Origin: Anaerolineales bacterium | Lineage (GTDB): Bacteria; Chloroflexota; Anaerolineae; Anaerolineales; UBA11858 | Direction: 5' to 3' | DNA length: 45,560 bases | Assembly (NCBI GenBank): GCA_018335275.1 | Contig: JAGXKM010000009.1 | Location: forward strand, 1 to 45,560 | Shown here: in pieces, positions 15,846 through 24,596 of the stretch | Layout of the letters: every line of letters begins with the position of its first letter | Numbering within the stretch: the first letter of the stretch is position 1 | Program-made: the position numbers and the translations under genes | The notes under the pieces: model-generated | The model's input: only the letters and a program-made list of their open reading frames with translations | What the model was told of the DNA's origin: nothing | The model's database searches: none

Positions 15846-16670
15846 TTACCCTTCCACTAATTCCCCATTCACCCAGGCCAATCTTGTAACCTGACTTTCA
15901 AGCCTCAGAAGCTGAATGAGTCTTCTTGAGAATTCCGCAGGGTCTCCCGTAGTCATAAACTGGATCTGACCCCTTCCACCTGCTTTAGCTCGCAAATCAT
16001 GTCGATCCAACAACCTTCCCACCTGCCGGGCCACTGCCGGTGCAGGATCAATGACTTCAATTTCCGCCCCAACGATTTCCTTGATGAGGGGAATCACAAA
16101 AGGATAATGTGTACATCCCATGACCACTTTATCCACCCCCTTTTCCAGCATAGGTATAAGAGCTCTTTCCAAAATTTCTTTCGTCTCCGCATCCGCAACA
16201 CGTCCCATCTCAATCTGATGCACCAAACCGGGACACGTATGCTGGAGGACTGTGACCCCTTGAGCGAAGCGTTCCACGGTGGAATTGTACAGCTCCCCTT
16301 GAAAGGTAGCTGGCGTGGCTAAGACCCCCACGACCCCACTGCTGGTCTCCTCCGCAGCTGGTTTCACAGCAGGTTCCATGCCCACAAACGGCAGCCCTGG
16401 ATAGGATGCACGCAGTTTTTTCAAGGAAGCAGCAGACGCAGTGTTGCAGGCAACGACGACCAATTTCACATCCCGGGAAACCAGGAAACGCACAATGCCC
16501 TGGGATAATCTTTCAACCTCTGTTTTGGGGCGGGGCCCATAAGGGACGTGGATCTGGTCGGCAATATAGATGAAATTCTCATCCGGAAGTTGATCCCGGA
16601 CAGCGCGCAAAACGGATAACCCACCCAGGCCGGAATCAAAGATTCCAATCGGCCGATTGTCAGGTGACAT
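15846..16670 (-). CDS. murI: Glutamate racemase
   Basis: 274 residues. It supplies D-glutamate for peptidoglycan. The family order is clear: IGIFDSGLGGLSVLRAV at the N-terminus, YIADQIHVPYGPRP, the first catalytic cysteine C75 in VVACNTASA and the second C186 in MGCTHYPF, with FVGMEPAVKPA between. GGGGAG precedes the ATG. It is transcribed toward polX; only about 30 bases separate the two stop codons and no terminator hairpin is apparent there. Presence of murI indicates that this organism makes peptidoglycan, which is not uniform across the Chloroflexota. Confidence 0.95.
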   Translation of the reverse strand: MSPDNRPIGIFDSGLGGLSVLRAVRDQLPDENFIYIADQIHVPYGPRPKTEVERLSQGIVRFLVSRDVKLVVVACNTASAASLKKLRASYPGLPFVGMEPAVKPAAEETSSGVVGVLATPATFQGELYNSTVERFAQGVTVLQHTCPGLVHQIEMGRVADAETKEILERALIPMLEKGVDKVVMGCTHYPFVIPLIKEIVGAEIEVIDPAPAVARQVGRLLDRHDLRAKAGGRGQIQFMTTGDPAEFSRRLIQLLRLESQVTRLAWVNGELVEG

Positions 16671-16716
16671 AATTCTCCCCGAAACAATACATCACTAGTG
16701 ATAAGCCGCCGAGCTT

Positions 16717-16722
16717 ATTATA
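16717..16722 (-). promoter_or_regulatory. -10 element upstream of murI
   Basis: Perfect TATAAT on the minus strand; predicted start near 16710 and a leader of about 40 bases. No good -35 is present. The leader contains ATAAGCTCGGCGGCTTAT (a hairpin) and the palindrome ATCACTAGTGAT. Confidence 0.4.
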
Positions 16723-16775
16723 CCCCGCCGGGAGTATTACCTGAGCATTCACAAAAGCCGGGAAATATTTCACCT

Positions 16776-16809
16776 TAAATAATAAAAGCGCAGTGACTCT
16801 CACTGCGCT
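16776..16809 (-). terminator. Terminator after rplS
   Basis: AGCGCAGTGA / TCACTGCGCT, a 10-bp perfect stem with a 3-base loop, followed on the minus strand by TTTATTATTT. It lies 20 bases past the rplS stop. Confidence 0.8.
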
Positions 16810-16829
16810 CTTGTGTGACGTTTGGAAGG

Positions 16830-17183
16830 TTATTCTGAAGTAAATTTTTGTTTCAAACGTGCCTTTTTCCCGCTGCGGGCCCGCAAGTAATACAATCTGG
16901 AACGACGAGAAAAGGAACTGCGGTGGACATCGACCCGATCGATCATGGGAGATCTGGTGGGAAAGGTCCTTTCCACACCGATACCATTGCTTGCGATGCG
17001 CCGAACCGTAAAGGTTTTGCTGTTCCCCGATCCGCGAACACGGATCACCGTGCCCTTGAATTCTTGTATCCGTAAATTATCCCCTTCTTTGATGCGCACA
17101 AAAACGCTGACATTGTCGCCAGAGTGCAGATCAGGGATGTTCGGGTTATCCTCTGCTTCAAAAGCTTTCAATAGATCATTCAT
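16830..17183 (-). CDS. rplS: 50S ribosomal protein L19
   Basis: 117 residues, normal length. The L19 pattern is complete: PDLHSGDNVSVFVRIKEG, RIQEFKGTVIRVRGSG, FTVRRIASNGIGVERTFPTRSPMIDRVDV and the basic RLYYLRARSGKKAR tail. It sits at the 30S-50S interface. AAAGG lies about 9 bases before the ATG. In many bacteria it follows rpsP-rimM-trmD, but here it stands alone with its own promoter and terminator. The leader of about 70 bases contains the palindrome TTATTTAAATAA; I cannot tell whether it is an autoregulatory site. Confidence 0.97.
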   Translation of the reverse strand: MNDLLKAFEAEDNPNIPDLHSGDNVSVFVRIKEGDNLRIQEFKGTVIRVRGSGNSKTFTVRRIASNGIGVERTFPTRSPMIDRVDVHRSSFSRRSRLYYLRARSGKKARLKQKFTSE

Positions 17184-17260
17184 CTTTAATTACCTTTCAT
17201 GTTATTTAAATAATGCCAAAATTTCAACTACGTTTTCATCCAGTAATTACACGGCTGGTC

Positions 17261-17269
17261 ATTATAACA
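17261..17269 (-). promoter_or_regulatory. Extended -10 promoter for rplS
   Basis: Minus-strand TGTTATAAT, identical to the extended -10 of the DUF951 gene. No clear -35. The predicted start near 17254 leaves a leader of about 70 bases. Confidence 0.5.
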
Positions 17270-17424
17270 TGGCTGATGGATTTTGAGAAGTGAAACAGAA
17301 AAATCACATGCCTTGCTCTGGCCAGGGGCACGAAACGCATTCTTCTCCTTTAAAGCCCGGCGCGGGATGTTTATGCTTACATCCCCCACAGAAATACCAG
17401 CCCCGAGATATAAAACCAGTAAAG

Positions 17425-18723
17425 CTATTGATCCTGAAGTTGATCTTGAATTTGAGATACAGCTTCTTCTGGATCCATCTGATCTTCGAGCACCGAGATG
17501 ACTGCTTCCTGAAACACAAGGCCTGCATGATCTAGAAATTTCTGAGAAGGAATCAAGTTCGCCGCAGGAAGAACCCGCTCAAAAAAGTTGGTCTCCACCT
17601 CGTCTTTTCCCCAAAAAGGCATCGAGGAGGATAGAGGAGGGACAAAACCCGCCTCCGTGGTCCATTCTGCAAGATAACGTTCTTCAGTAAAGAAATCAAT
17701 GAACTGCACACCCACATCAACCTGTTCAGAACCTTTGTCAACGAGCGACCACACCCAGCCGGTGGTATAAGAAAACGCTTTCCCGTTTGAGGTAGGTAAA
17801 GCTGCTAAAGATGTATTTGGAGCATTCGCTTGTAAAAAACTTGAACTCCAAGTAATGACCTGGGTGGACCGACGCTCGGTATACGCATTCCAGGCTTGCT
17901 GATCTGTTTCAAATTGTGTCAACCAAAAAGGCATGACCTCTTCCTGGTGGGCCTGCTGGTAAAAGGTCAAGACTTCTAATATTGGGGTTCTATCAACGAG
18001 ATAAGCATCATTTAATTGTGCAAACTCCCCCCCTAAACTTTCGTAAAATGCTAAGGTGACAAGCGCGTCAGAATCAGAAGCGGGAAAGATCATCGCCTGT
18101 GAAGTGGAAAGCAGCTCTTCCCAGGTACCAGGCGGATTCTCAAAACTACCCGTCTGATACGCAAATACCAAGATGTCCGCCGCAAATGGAATCCCGTATG
18201 TTTTCTCATTGTAGACTGCTAATTGGTCGGCAAATGAATACCAACTTTTCTCCTCAAAAAAAGCCGCATACTCACCAAATGGGGTGATCAATTCCTCTTC
18301 AGCTGTCTTTTCCATCAAAGCACGGGGAATGGCAATTACATCCGGCAAGGCCCCAGGAGCTGCTTCCTGTGCAGTTCTTAACGTGTTCAGAATGCTCCCG
18401 GGACCGGAAAGATCTTTCACCCGGACATCGATTGTCAGCGAGGGGTTTTGAGAAGAATACTCTTCCAGGCGCGATTTGAAAAGCTCCCCGTCTGGAGTCC
18501 CATTCTGGGGGTCAAATTGAGGAGGAATCCAAACCGTAAACACGGTTTTCTCGCTGCTGGAGGGCTGTAAGGTGGCAGTTTCCTCTGGAGCTACTGGGGT
18601 CTCTGTCACAGCAGGGGTCATCCCCTCTCCTTCAGATGGAGAACGACCAAGAAAAGGGATTTGTGTGCAAGCAGTGAATATCAGGGTCAGGCTTAGGGTT
18701 AAAATCAGGATCATCTTCTTCAT
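17425..18723 (-). CDS. Extracellular solute-binding lipoprotein (family 1 type)
   Basis: 432 residues from the ATG at 18723, chosen because MKKMILILTLSLTLIFTAC is a compact lipoprotein signal with the lipobox FTAC (mature start C19); the ORF-track start at 18813 adds 30 residues ahead of it. After a Thr/Pro/Glu-rich linker, the body has the family 1 binding-protein pattern: FTVWIPPQFD, LPDVIAIPRALMEK, YGIPFAADILVFAYQTGSF, TWEELLSTSQAM and TTGWVWSLVD. Such proteins deliver sugars or other solutes to ABC permeases. No permease or ATPase gene lies anywhere in the window, so it is an orphan; it may share a distant permease or act as a sensor. It lies 86 bases downstream of the M42 cluster. Confidence 0.82.
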   Translation of the reverse strand: MKKMILILTLSLTLIFTACTQIPFLGRSPSEGEGMTPAVTETPVAPEETATLQPSSSEKTVFTVWIPPQFDPQNGTPDGELFKSRLEEYSSQNPSLTIDVRVKDLSGPGSILNTLRTAQEAAPGALPDVIAIPRALMEKTAEEELITPFGEYAAFFEEKSWYSFADQLAVYNEKTYGIPFAADILVFAYQTGSFENPPGTWEELLSTSQAMIFPASDSDALVTLAFYESLGGEFAQLNDAYLVDRTPILEVLTFYQQAHQEEVMPFWLTQFETDQQAWNAYTERRSTQVITWSSSFLQANAPNTSLAALPTSNGKAFSYTTGWVWSLVDKGSEQVDVGVQFIDFFTEERYLAEWTTEAGFVPPLSSSMPFWGKDEVETNFFERVLPAANLIPSQKFLDHAGLVFQEAVISVLEDQMDPEEAVSQIQDQLQDQ

Positions 18724-18809
18724 AGTTCTATCCGGTGTCTTCAATGGATTCCATGGCAATGAACACACATTAAACCATAAATCTACGCTCCTGAAAGAGA
18801 TCTTTCCCA

Positions 18810-19820
18810 TCAACTGCCCAGAAAAGGTTCAAAAAGCAGCTTTTCCAGCAAAATAGCAGCCTGTTGAACATCGTCCCAATCCACCATCTCCGAAGGGCTG
18901 TGCACATACCGGCAGGGGATGGACAAACAACCAGAAGGAACGCCTCCTCGCGTGAGTTGAATGGAGGCAGCATCCGTCGTTCCTCTTTCTAAAACCTCTC
19001 TCTGGCAGCTGATTTTATGTTTTCGAGCAACATCTATCATCCAATCCACCACCTCTGGATGGGAGAGCATCCCTTTATCCCTGATTTTTATAGCCGGCCC
19101 TTCTCCCAAGGAAACATCCATCTTCACCCCCTGGGGTGTATCACCCGTCCGGGTCACATCAATCGCTAAACCGATATCCGGTTCCAGCTGGTAAGCGGCA
19201 GGCCCAGCTCCCCGTAAACCTACCTCCTCCTGGTTGCTGAACACAAACCAACTTTCATGAGGGGTTCGTTTTGGGGATTGATGCACTTTACGTAACGTTT
19301 CCACCATCACCGCCACGCCAACCCGGTCATCCAGAGCTTTGGAGACCACCCGTTTTCCCAGATCCAACCACGGACGGTCAAACACCGCCACATCGCCGAT
19401 ATCAATCGAGCATTGGTTCTCATTTTCCGCCCCGATGTCAATGTACATTTTGTCAAGTCCAGGGACCTTTTTGCGTTTCCCCGACCCTTCCACATCAATC
19501 ACCCCGCGCGTACCATCCAGGAACCGCACTCTCCCACCCAGCAAATAACTGGGGTAAACGCCCCCCATGTTCGTGAAACGAATGAAGCCCCGCTTGTCTA
19601 TATGAGTGGCGATGAGTCCTATTTCATCGAGGTGGGAGGCAATCATGATCCTCTTCCCCCCCTCCCTCACCTCCCCTTTGCGGACGATCAAATTCCCCAT
19701 GGAGTCAACCCTGATTTCATCCGCCATCGTTTCGATTTCTTCCCGAACAAAATCCCGGAGTTCCTTTTCATGACCCGGGGGAGCCGGGATTTCAACCAAT
19801 GATTTCAGCAATGACTTCAT
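18810..19820 (-). CDS. M42-family aminopeptidase, paralogue 1
   Basis: 336 residues from the ATG at 19820, with AAAGGAG upstream (the ORF track begins one TTG codon earlier). M42 enzymes are dinuclear-metal aminopeptidases that assemble into dodecameric tetrahedra and trim peptides in the cytosol. The ligand and catalytic motifs are all present: ASHLDEIGL, SKALDDRVG, NQEEVGLRG, IDVTRTGDTP and the last histidine in RYVHSPSE. GTTDAASIQLTRGG is also typical. It is the last of three M42 genes in tandem on this strand, 31 bases after the second, so they are very likely one operon. Confidence 0.92.
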   Translation of the reverse strand: MKSLLKSLVEIPAPPGHEKELRDFVREEIETMADEIRVDSMGNLIVRKGEVREGGKRIMIASHLDEIGLIATHIDKRGFIRFTNMGGVYPSYLLGGRVRFLDGTRGVIDVEGSGKRKKVPGLDKMYIDIGAENENQCSIDIGDVAVFDRPWLDLGKRVVSKALDDRVGVAVMVETLRKVHQSPKRTPHESWFVFSNQEEVGLRGAGPAAYQLEPDIGLAIDVTRTGDTPQGVKMDVSLGEGPAIKIRDKGMLSHPEVVDWMIDVARKHKISCQREVLERGTTDAASIQLTRGGVPSGCLSIPCRYVHSPSEMVDWDDVQQAAILLEKLLFEPFLGS

Positions 19821-19851
19821 CAAACTACTCCTTTTATCCTTTTCTCCAACG

Positions 19852-20919
19852 CTACGTACCCAAAGCGCCCAATATGTCCGAAGACATGTTTTTCAAAGCG
19901 GCTTCCACGAAATTCAAGGTCGCCTGGTAATCCTCCAACCTGACCAACGACACAGGAGAATGCAAGTACCGAGTGGGCACAGAAATCGAAACGCTGGGAA
20001 TACCGCTGCGTTGTCTGTGAATGGCGGCTGCATCTGTCCTTCCGCCACCTGGCTGGCGAAATTGGAAAGAGAGATCCTCTTCTTCCCCGACACGAAGGAG
20101 ATATTGGACCAGCCGGGGATCCGATATCGTCCCGGAATCCGCAGTGTAAACAGCAGCGCCTTTCCCTAAACGTGTGTTATAAAACGCGTTCTCAACCCCT
20201 TCTTCCCAGACGGGGAAATCACGGGCAGGCGTTGTATCTAAGACAATACTGCAATCCGGATTCAGTTTGTATGCGGCCACGTGGGCTCCCCGCAGCCCGA
20301 TCTCTTCCTGAACGGTGAAAGCAGCCAGGAGATCAATCTGCTTGGGAGCGCGCTTGATCAGTTCAATCAGGATTGCCACGCCCAGGCGATCATCAAAAGC
20401 TTTCCCAATCAGGGAATCTCCAACCTGTTTAAGCGGGGTAGCAAACACCGCCCGGTCTCCCACCTGAACGCGATCAGCGGAGCCGGCTCCCACATCAATC
20501 CGGAGCTTTTTCAGGGGAACGAAGCTTTTTCGATCCTTCTTTTCCGTGAGGTGAATGGGGGTTAGGCCGATCACACCAGGGACCTGTTCTTTACCAACCC
20601 AAACCGATTTACCGGTCAGGTATTTCTCGGAAATCCCCCCTACCTTCGCAAAGCGATAACAACCGTCATCATCCTCTGCAGTCAGCATGAAGCCCACTTC
20701 ATCCATATGCGCCGCGACCATCACTTTCATTCTGGGACCGCTTTCTTCTCCCCGGCAAGCAACAAGCAAATTCCCCAGTGGGTCCACCTGAATTTCATCT
20801 GCAAAGGGTTTGATTTCTTTCATGACCCGTTCCCGGACAGCGCTTTCCGCACCAGAAACACCACTGAGGTTGGATAAGGTTTCAATAAGAGAAAGGTCAA
20901 ATTGATTGTCTGTGCTCAT
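19852..20919 (-). CDS. M42-family aminopeptidase, paralogue 2
   Basis: 355 residues. Metal and catalytic motifs are intact: AAHMDEVGF, GKAFDDRLG, VQEEIGLRG, LDTTPA and RYLHSPVS. GGGRTDAAAIHRQRSG matches the family's C-terminal loop. The ATG at 20919 comes three bases after the stop codon of the preceding M42 gene, with GGGAAG upstream, so the genes are translated from one message. Divergence from its neighbours in the GGISEKYLTGKSVWVG and TPIHLTEKKDR regions suggests a different peptide preference rather than recent duplication. Confidence 0.92.
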   Translation of the reverse strand: MSTDNQFDLSLIETLSNLSGVSGAESAVRERVMKEIKPFADEIQVDPLGNLLVACRGEESGPRMKVMVAAHMDEVGFMLTAEDDDGCYRFAKVGGISEKYLTGKSVWVGKEQVPGVIGLTPIHLTEKKDRKSFVPLKKLRIDVGAGSADRVQVGDRAVFATPLKQVGDSLIGKAFDDRLGVAILIELIKRAPKQIDLLAAFTVQEEIGLRGAHVAAYKLNPDCSIVLDTTPARDFPVWEEGVENAFYNTRLGKGAAVYTADSGTISDPRLVQYLLRVGEEEDLSFQFRQPGGGRTDAAAIHRQRSGIPSVSISVPTRYLHSPVSLVRLEDYQATLNFVEAALKNMSSDILGALGT

Positions 20920-20922
20920 CCG

Positions 20923-21987
20923 TCATTCTTCCCATTCTAAGGTGGATAAAAAATTTGCATCCAAACGGTCAATCAAAGCCTGGCTCAATTTTGCCACTGC
21001 CCGGATATCTTCTTTATGCACCATTTCGACCGGAGTGTGCATGTAACGAAGAGGAATACTGAGCACCATCGTGGGCACACCGGCTGCTGAAATTTGCAGG
21101 ACATCGGCATCCGTACCCGAGCGCATGGGGAGAGGTTCTCTGTTTACAGAGATATCTTCTTCTTCAGCAGCTTCCTCAAAGGCCCGATACAGACCGGGGT
21201 GAACGCTGGGTCCCCAACCCAATGGGATTTCTTCGCCCATGGGATAAGATTTATGGTCCGGCGTGCCCGGGGCGGAAGCAAACGTGACATCCACAGCAAC
21301 AGCCAGATCCGGCTGAAGGGTATAAGCTGATGTCAACGCCCCGGACATGTTTTCCTCCTCCTGGGAGGTGGCGACGACCCATACATCCCAGGCAGGGTCT
21401 CTGGTCTGGAGTGAAGTCAGCATGATCGTGATCGCAGCCACGGATGCCCGGTTGTCTAATGCAGGTCCAGCGATCAAATTGTCTCCCATCATGAGAGGAG
21501 GCTGTTGAAATGAGACCAGATCCCCTATCTGGACCATGTCCTTTAACTCTGCTTCTTTCAGGCCGAGATCCACAATCAGATATTTGAACTCCACGGAGTC
21601 CTTCGGAGCTGAGTCAGGAAGGAGAGCCTTCGGGAGCTGGTCGATCACGCCCGGCAAATCCTCCTCCCCGTGCACGGTAACGATCCCCCCCGGTAAAACC
21701 CGGGGGTCCACACCACCCACAGAGGTCACACGCAGGAAATCACCTTGATAACCTGTGACCATCAAGCCGATGGCATCCATATGTGCAGCAAATAGGATTT
21801 TGGGACGCGGCTGAGGAGCATTACCTCTGACCACCCCCTCCAGGCTGCCTAAAGGGCTCACCCGGAGTTCGTCCACCATAGGTTCCCAGATTTCTTGAAG
21901 GTAACGAAGGACAGGGTCTTCGCGCCCTGACAAACCCGGAACGTGAAGCAAATCCAGAAGAAGGTCATTCATTTCCATACTATCCAT
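20923..21987 (-). CDS. M42-family aminopeptidase, paralogue 3 (divergent)
   Basis: 354 residues from the ATG at 21987, preceded by AAGGA. It is the first and most divergent of the three M42 genes. The motif series reads AAHMDAIGL (usual DE becomes DA), GPALDNRAS (usual DD becomes DN), SQEEENMSG (usual QEEVGLRG) and RYMHTPVE. The first-shell His, bridging Asp and Glu pair remain, so a metal site is still likely, but activity or specificity could be altered. The ATG lies 9 bases after the stop of the upstream Thr/Pro-rich protein, so all four genes appear to be one operon. Confidence 0.88.
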   Translation of the reverse strand: MDSMEMNDLLLDLLHVPGLSGREDPVLRYLQEIWEPMVDELRVSPLGSLEGVVRGNAPQPRPKILFAAHMDAIGLMVTGYQGDFLRVTSVGGVDPRVLPGGIVTVHGEEDLPGVIDQLPKALLPDSAPKDSVEFKYLIVDLGLKEAELKDMVQIGDLVSFQQPPLMMGDNLIAGPALDNRASVAAITIMLTSLQTRDPAWDVWVVATSQEEENMSGALTSAYTLQPDLAVAVDVTFASAPGTPDHKSYPMGEEIPLGWGPSVHPGLYRAFEEAAEEEDISVNREPLPMRSGTDADVLQISAAGVPTMVLSIPLRYMHTPVEMVHKEDIRAVAKLSQALIDRLDANFLSTLEWEE

Positions 21988-21996
21988 AATCAATCC

Positions 21997-22398
21997 TTAG
22001 GAACCGTCTTCCGTCGGGGAAGGCACGATGGTCGGAGTCTCGGAAGGGAGATCCGTGGGGGAGGCGGTGAATGTCGGCGTTTCAGACGGCGTATTCGTCA
22101 AGGTCGGTGAAGGGAGCGGGGTGTCTGTAGGCAAGGGAGTGGGAGTCCAGGTATTCGTCGGCAAGGGCGTTAATGAGGGTGTAAAAGAGGGGAAAGGGGT
22201 CCGCACCAGCGGTTTCAAAGTTTCGGTAAAGGTCGGCGCGGGATTGAAATCCTGTGTAGGTGACGGAGTGGGAGTGTCGCGCTGGATCGTGTTTATGCGC
22301 ACAAAGACCAAACCAGTGCAGTAACAAGGAATGGTAACGATGAGAATAATTAAAAAAATTGACCGAAGTCGGCCGCGTTTTCTTGCTCTTTCAAACAT
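21997..22398 (-). CDS. Membrane-anchored Thr/Pro-rich low-complexity protein
   Basis: 133 residues from the ATG at 22398. The N-terminus is basic (FERARKRGRLRS), followed by one membrane helix (IFLIILIVTIPCYCTGLVFV), and the remaining 85 residues are almost only Thr, Pro, Ser and Leu in repeats such as TPTPLPTDTPLPSPT. There is no folded domain. It resembles the linker regions of other exported proteins in the window, but without a head domain. There is no clear ribosome binding site before this ATG; an alternative TTG at 22443 extends the frame by 15 residues. It heads the M42 operon. A structural or spacer role at the cell surface is a guess. Confidence 0.6.
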   Translation of the reverse strand: MFERARKRGRLRSIFLIILIVTIPCYCTGLVFVRINTIQRDTPTPSPTQDFNPAPTFTETLKPLVRTPFPSFTPSLTPLPTNTWTPTPLPTDTPLPSPTLTNTPSETPTFTASPTDLPSETPTIVPSPTEDGS

Positions 22399-22489
22399 GT
22401 AATGACCACTGGTTGATAATGGTTTTGCCTGATCAAAAATCAAGCTCCACGGTACAGGGTTCAGAAAACCTGACCGCTACCTATCCCGC

Positions 22490-22504
22490 TTTATATCATA
22501 TAAT
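22490..22504. promoter_or_regulatory. Back-to-back -10 elements between the M42 operon and the HAD gene
   Basis: Minus strand: TGATATAAA (22490-22498), an extended -10 that would start the M42 operon message near 22483. Plus strand: TATAAT (22499-22504), which could serve the HAD gene with a leader of about 120 bases. Neither has a good -35, and the region is A+T-rich, so either could be chance. Confidence 0.35.
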
Positions 22505-22634
22505 CCCAGTGTATTATAAGGCAGAACATAAGAATTAAAACCCTTGTCGGGAAAGGCAAAGAGCCAGATTAAATGATTATCCACGCACCTGAGATTATAT
22601 TTCCCCGTTCACGGATCATAGGGGAGATATTGAC

Positions 22635-23372
22635 ATGAACCTGCCACAAAGGGTTCACACTCTTCTTTTCGATTTTGACGGGACCCTGTGTCACCGCCGC
22701 CCTTCCTCCCTGGATGTATTTTTCCATCTTCTCGAGAATACAGATCTTGAAGTGGATCCAGAATCAAAGCGGAATACGAGACGCTTCGTGCATTATTATT
22801 GGGCCAATTCGCAGGAATTAATGCAGGACATTAAAGAGTTTGACAAGTTAACCCCACCTTTTTGGGAAAACTATCTGAAACGCAAACTGATAGCTTTTGG
22901 GTTAGATGAGGAACGCGGCAGCGCCCTCTCTTCTCAGCTTCAACCGGGGATGGAGAAAGAATATCAACCAGAACCATGGATTCCCCCTGACGTTCATCCC
23001 ACGCTGTCCGCGTTACAACGGGAAGGGTACACGCTGGGATTGGTCTCCAACCGATCCATGCCTATTGGTGGTGAGTTAAGCGAACATGACCTTGACCGTT
23101 ACTTTGATTTTCACTATACAGCTGGAGAAATCCAGAGTTGGAAACCTGACCAGGCGATCTTTGAATTCGCCCTGGACTTAGCCCAGAGCACACCGCAGCA
23201 GACTTCTTTCATCGGTGATAACTACTACGCGGACATCCTGGGAGCGAAAAACGTAGGTCTGCATACCATCCTCATCGACCCCCATGACACTTTCCCGGAT
23301 GCGGATTGCTCTGTGATCCATTCTATAGGGGAACTTAGGGGCAGGCATCAAGTGAATCCCAGGGAAGCTTAA
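22635..23372 (+). CDS. HAD-superfamily hydrolase
   Basis: 245 residues. All four HAD motifs are visible: DFDGTL near residue 13 (nucleophile Asp and acid Asp), the Ser/Asn of LGLVSNRS, the Lys of SWKPDQAIFEFAL, and the acidic GDNYYADILGAKNVG. The helical cap lies between residues 20 and 115. It is thus a phosphatase of the phosphoglycolate-phosphatase or 5'-nucleotidase-like type; the substrate cannot be told. GGGGAG lies about 9 bases upstream of the ATG. It converges on the first MscS gene with about 20 bases between stop codons. Confidence 0.85.
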   Translation: MNLPQRVHTLLFDFDGTLCHRRPSSLDVFFHLLENTDLEVDPESKRNTRRFVHYYWANSQELMQDIKEFDKLTPPFWENYLKRKLIAFGLDEERGSALSSQLQPGMEKEYQPEPWIPPDVHPTLSALQREGYTLGLVSNRSMPIGGELSEHDLDRYFDFHYTAGEIQSWKPDQAIFEFALDLAQSTPQQTSFIGDNYYADILGAKNVGLHTILIDPHDTFPDADCSVIHSIGELRGRHQVNPREA

Positions 23373-23392
23373 AAATAATTGGATGATCTTTT

Positions 23393-24442
23393 TTAGCGGT
23401 TAAGTAATATTTTTTGTGTGGGGTAAGGAAGATCAATATTCTCCTCTTCAAAACGCCGGTAGAGAGCGAGATTGATGGCTTCCTGCACATCCATATAGAA
23501 ATTATAATCAGGTCGTTCCACAAAATAGACCACTTCGAAAATCAAAGCAAAATCACCCAACGTTTTCAAATGCGCGCGGTCAAATCGGACTTCCTCCAAG
23601 GATTGGACAACATCTTCCACCATGGACGGAATTCGCTGCAGAGTTTCATGGGGCGTCTCATAAGAAACACCAAAGGTAAAGTCTATTCTTCGTTCCTGCA
23701 GGCGTTTGTAATTTCGGATGCGGCTGTTCAACAAATCCGAGTTGGAAAACACCAACTCTTCTCCTGACAGGCTGCGAACACGTGTGCTCTTCAACCCGAT
23801 ATCCTCCACTGTGCCCGCAAATTCATCCACGACGATAAAATCTCCCATGGCAAAGGGTTTGTCCATAGCAATGGATAAGGACGCAAATAGATCCCCCAAT
23901 ACATTTTGGACTGCCAGAGCAACCGCAATACCTCCAATGCCTAAACTGGCGATGAGCGAGCTGATCTCCACGCCCAAGTTATCCAGGATCAGCAGCCCAA
24001 CCAGGACCCAGAGAGCGATTTTCGCTACCAGACCAAAGGCATCAATGGTGGTGGCAGATTCCCCTTGGTCCTCATCTAATTTCCCAGAAACGCCGCGGTT
24101 GACATAAAAGGTGATCAAACTCATCCCCCAGAAACCAAGCTGCAGGAAAAAGGCAATCCGAACTATTTTATTCAATATAGATTGATCGCCTTCCGGCAAG
24201 GTCAACACCAAAGACCCCACATAGATGCCGATGATCAATAAAAAGAAGAAACGCGTTTGCCGGATCAAGGGGAGAAAGTAATCGTCGATTTCCGTGGCAG
24301 ATTTTTCAATCAGGGAAACCACGCGGTTTCTAGAAAACTTTTTTATCAATTCCAGGGCGATCACTACAAGCCCCAGGATGCCAAATGCCATGAGCCATGT
24401 TTGAATGCTGTTCCCATAGAAAAGGGTATCTAAGAAATTCAT
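23393..24442 (-). CDS. MscS-family mechanosensitive ion channel, paralogue 1
   Basis: 349 residues. Four membrane segments precede the pore helix SLIASLGIGGIAVALAVQNVLGDLFASLSI, which is the glycine/alanine-rich TM3 of the MscS family, and the beta domain follows (KPFAMGDFIVVDEFAGTVEDIGLKSTRVRSLSGEELVFSNSDLL). The channel opens on membrane tension to release solutes after hypo-osmotic shock. It is followed upstream on the same strand by a second MscS gene of similar size; about 150 bases and a promoter separate them, so they may be independently expressed. Confidence 0.9.
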   Translation of the reverse strand: MNFLDTLFYGNSIQTWLMAFGILGLVVIALELIKKFSRNRVVSLIEKSATEIDDYFLPLIRQTRFFFLLIIGIYVGSLVLTLPEGDQSILNKIVRIAFFLQLGFWGMSLITFYVNRGVSGKLDEDQGESATTIDAFGLVAKIALWVLVGLLILDNLGVEISSLIASLGIGGIAVALAVQNVLGDLFASLSIAMDKPFAMGDFIVVDEFAGTVEDIGLKSTRVRSLSGEELVFSNSDLLNSRIRNYKRLQERRIDFTFGVSYETPHETLQRIPSMVEDVVQSLEEVRFDRAHLKTLGDFALIFEVVYFVERPDYNFYMDVQEAINLALYRRFEEENIDLPYPTQKILLNR

Positions 24443-24491
24443 TCCCTACCTTCCTTTCCTTATCTGCCTTTCACCACATAATTCCGATCAT

Positions 24492-24519
24492 ATTATAGAT
24501 ACTCTCTGCTTTGCGTAAA
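24492..24519 (-). promoter_or_regulatory. Promoter for MscS paralogue 1
   Basis: Minus-strand TTTACG, a 16-bp spacer and a perfect TATAAT. The predicted start near 24485 leaves a leader of about 43 bases. Confidence 0.45.
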
Positions 24520-24596
24520 GAGGAACCATCTCTTTAAAAACAAACGGGGTAAGTTTTGATTTCCGCAATGGAAAACAATACATGGGAAATACATTC

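Noticed and set aside
22028-22324. 98-codon plus-strand ORF of Gly/Val/Lys repeats
   Set aside because: It is the antisense reading of the Thr/Pro-rich low-complexity gene; repeats on one strand always create such frames on the other.
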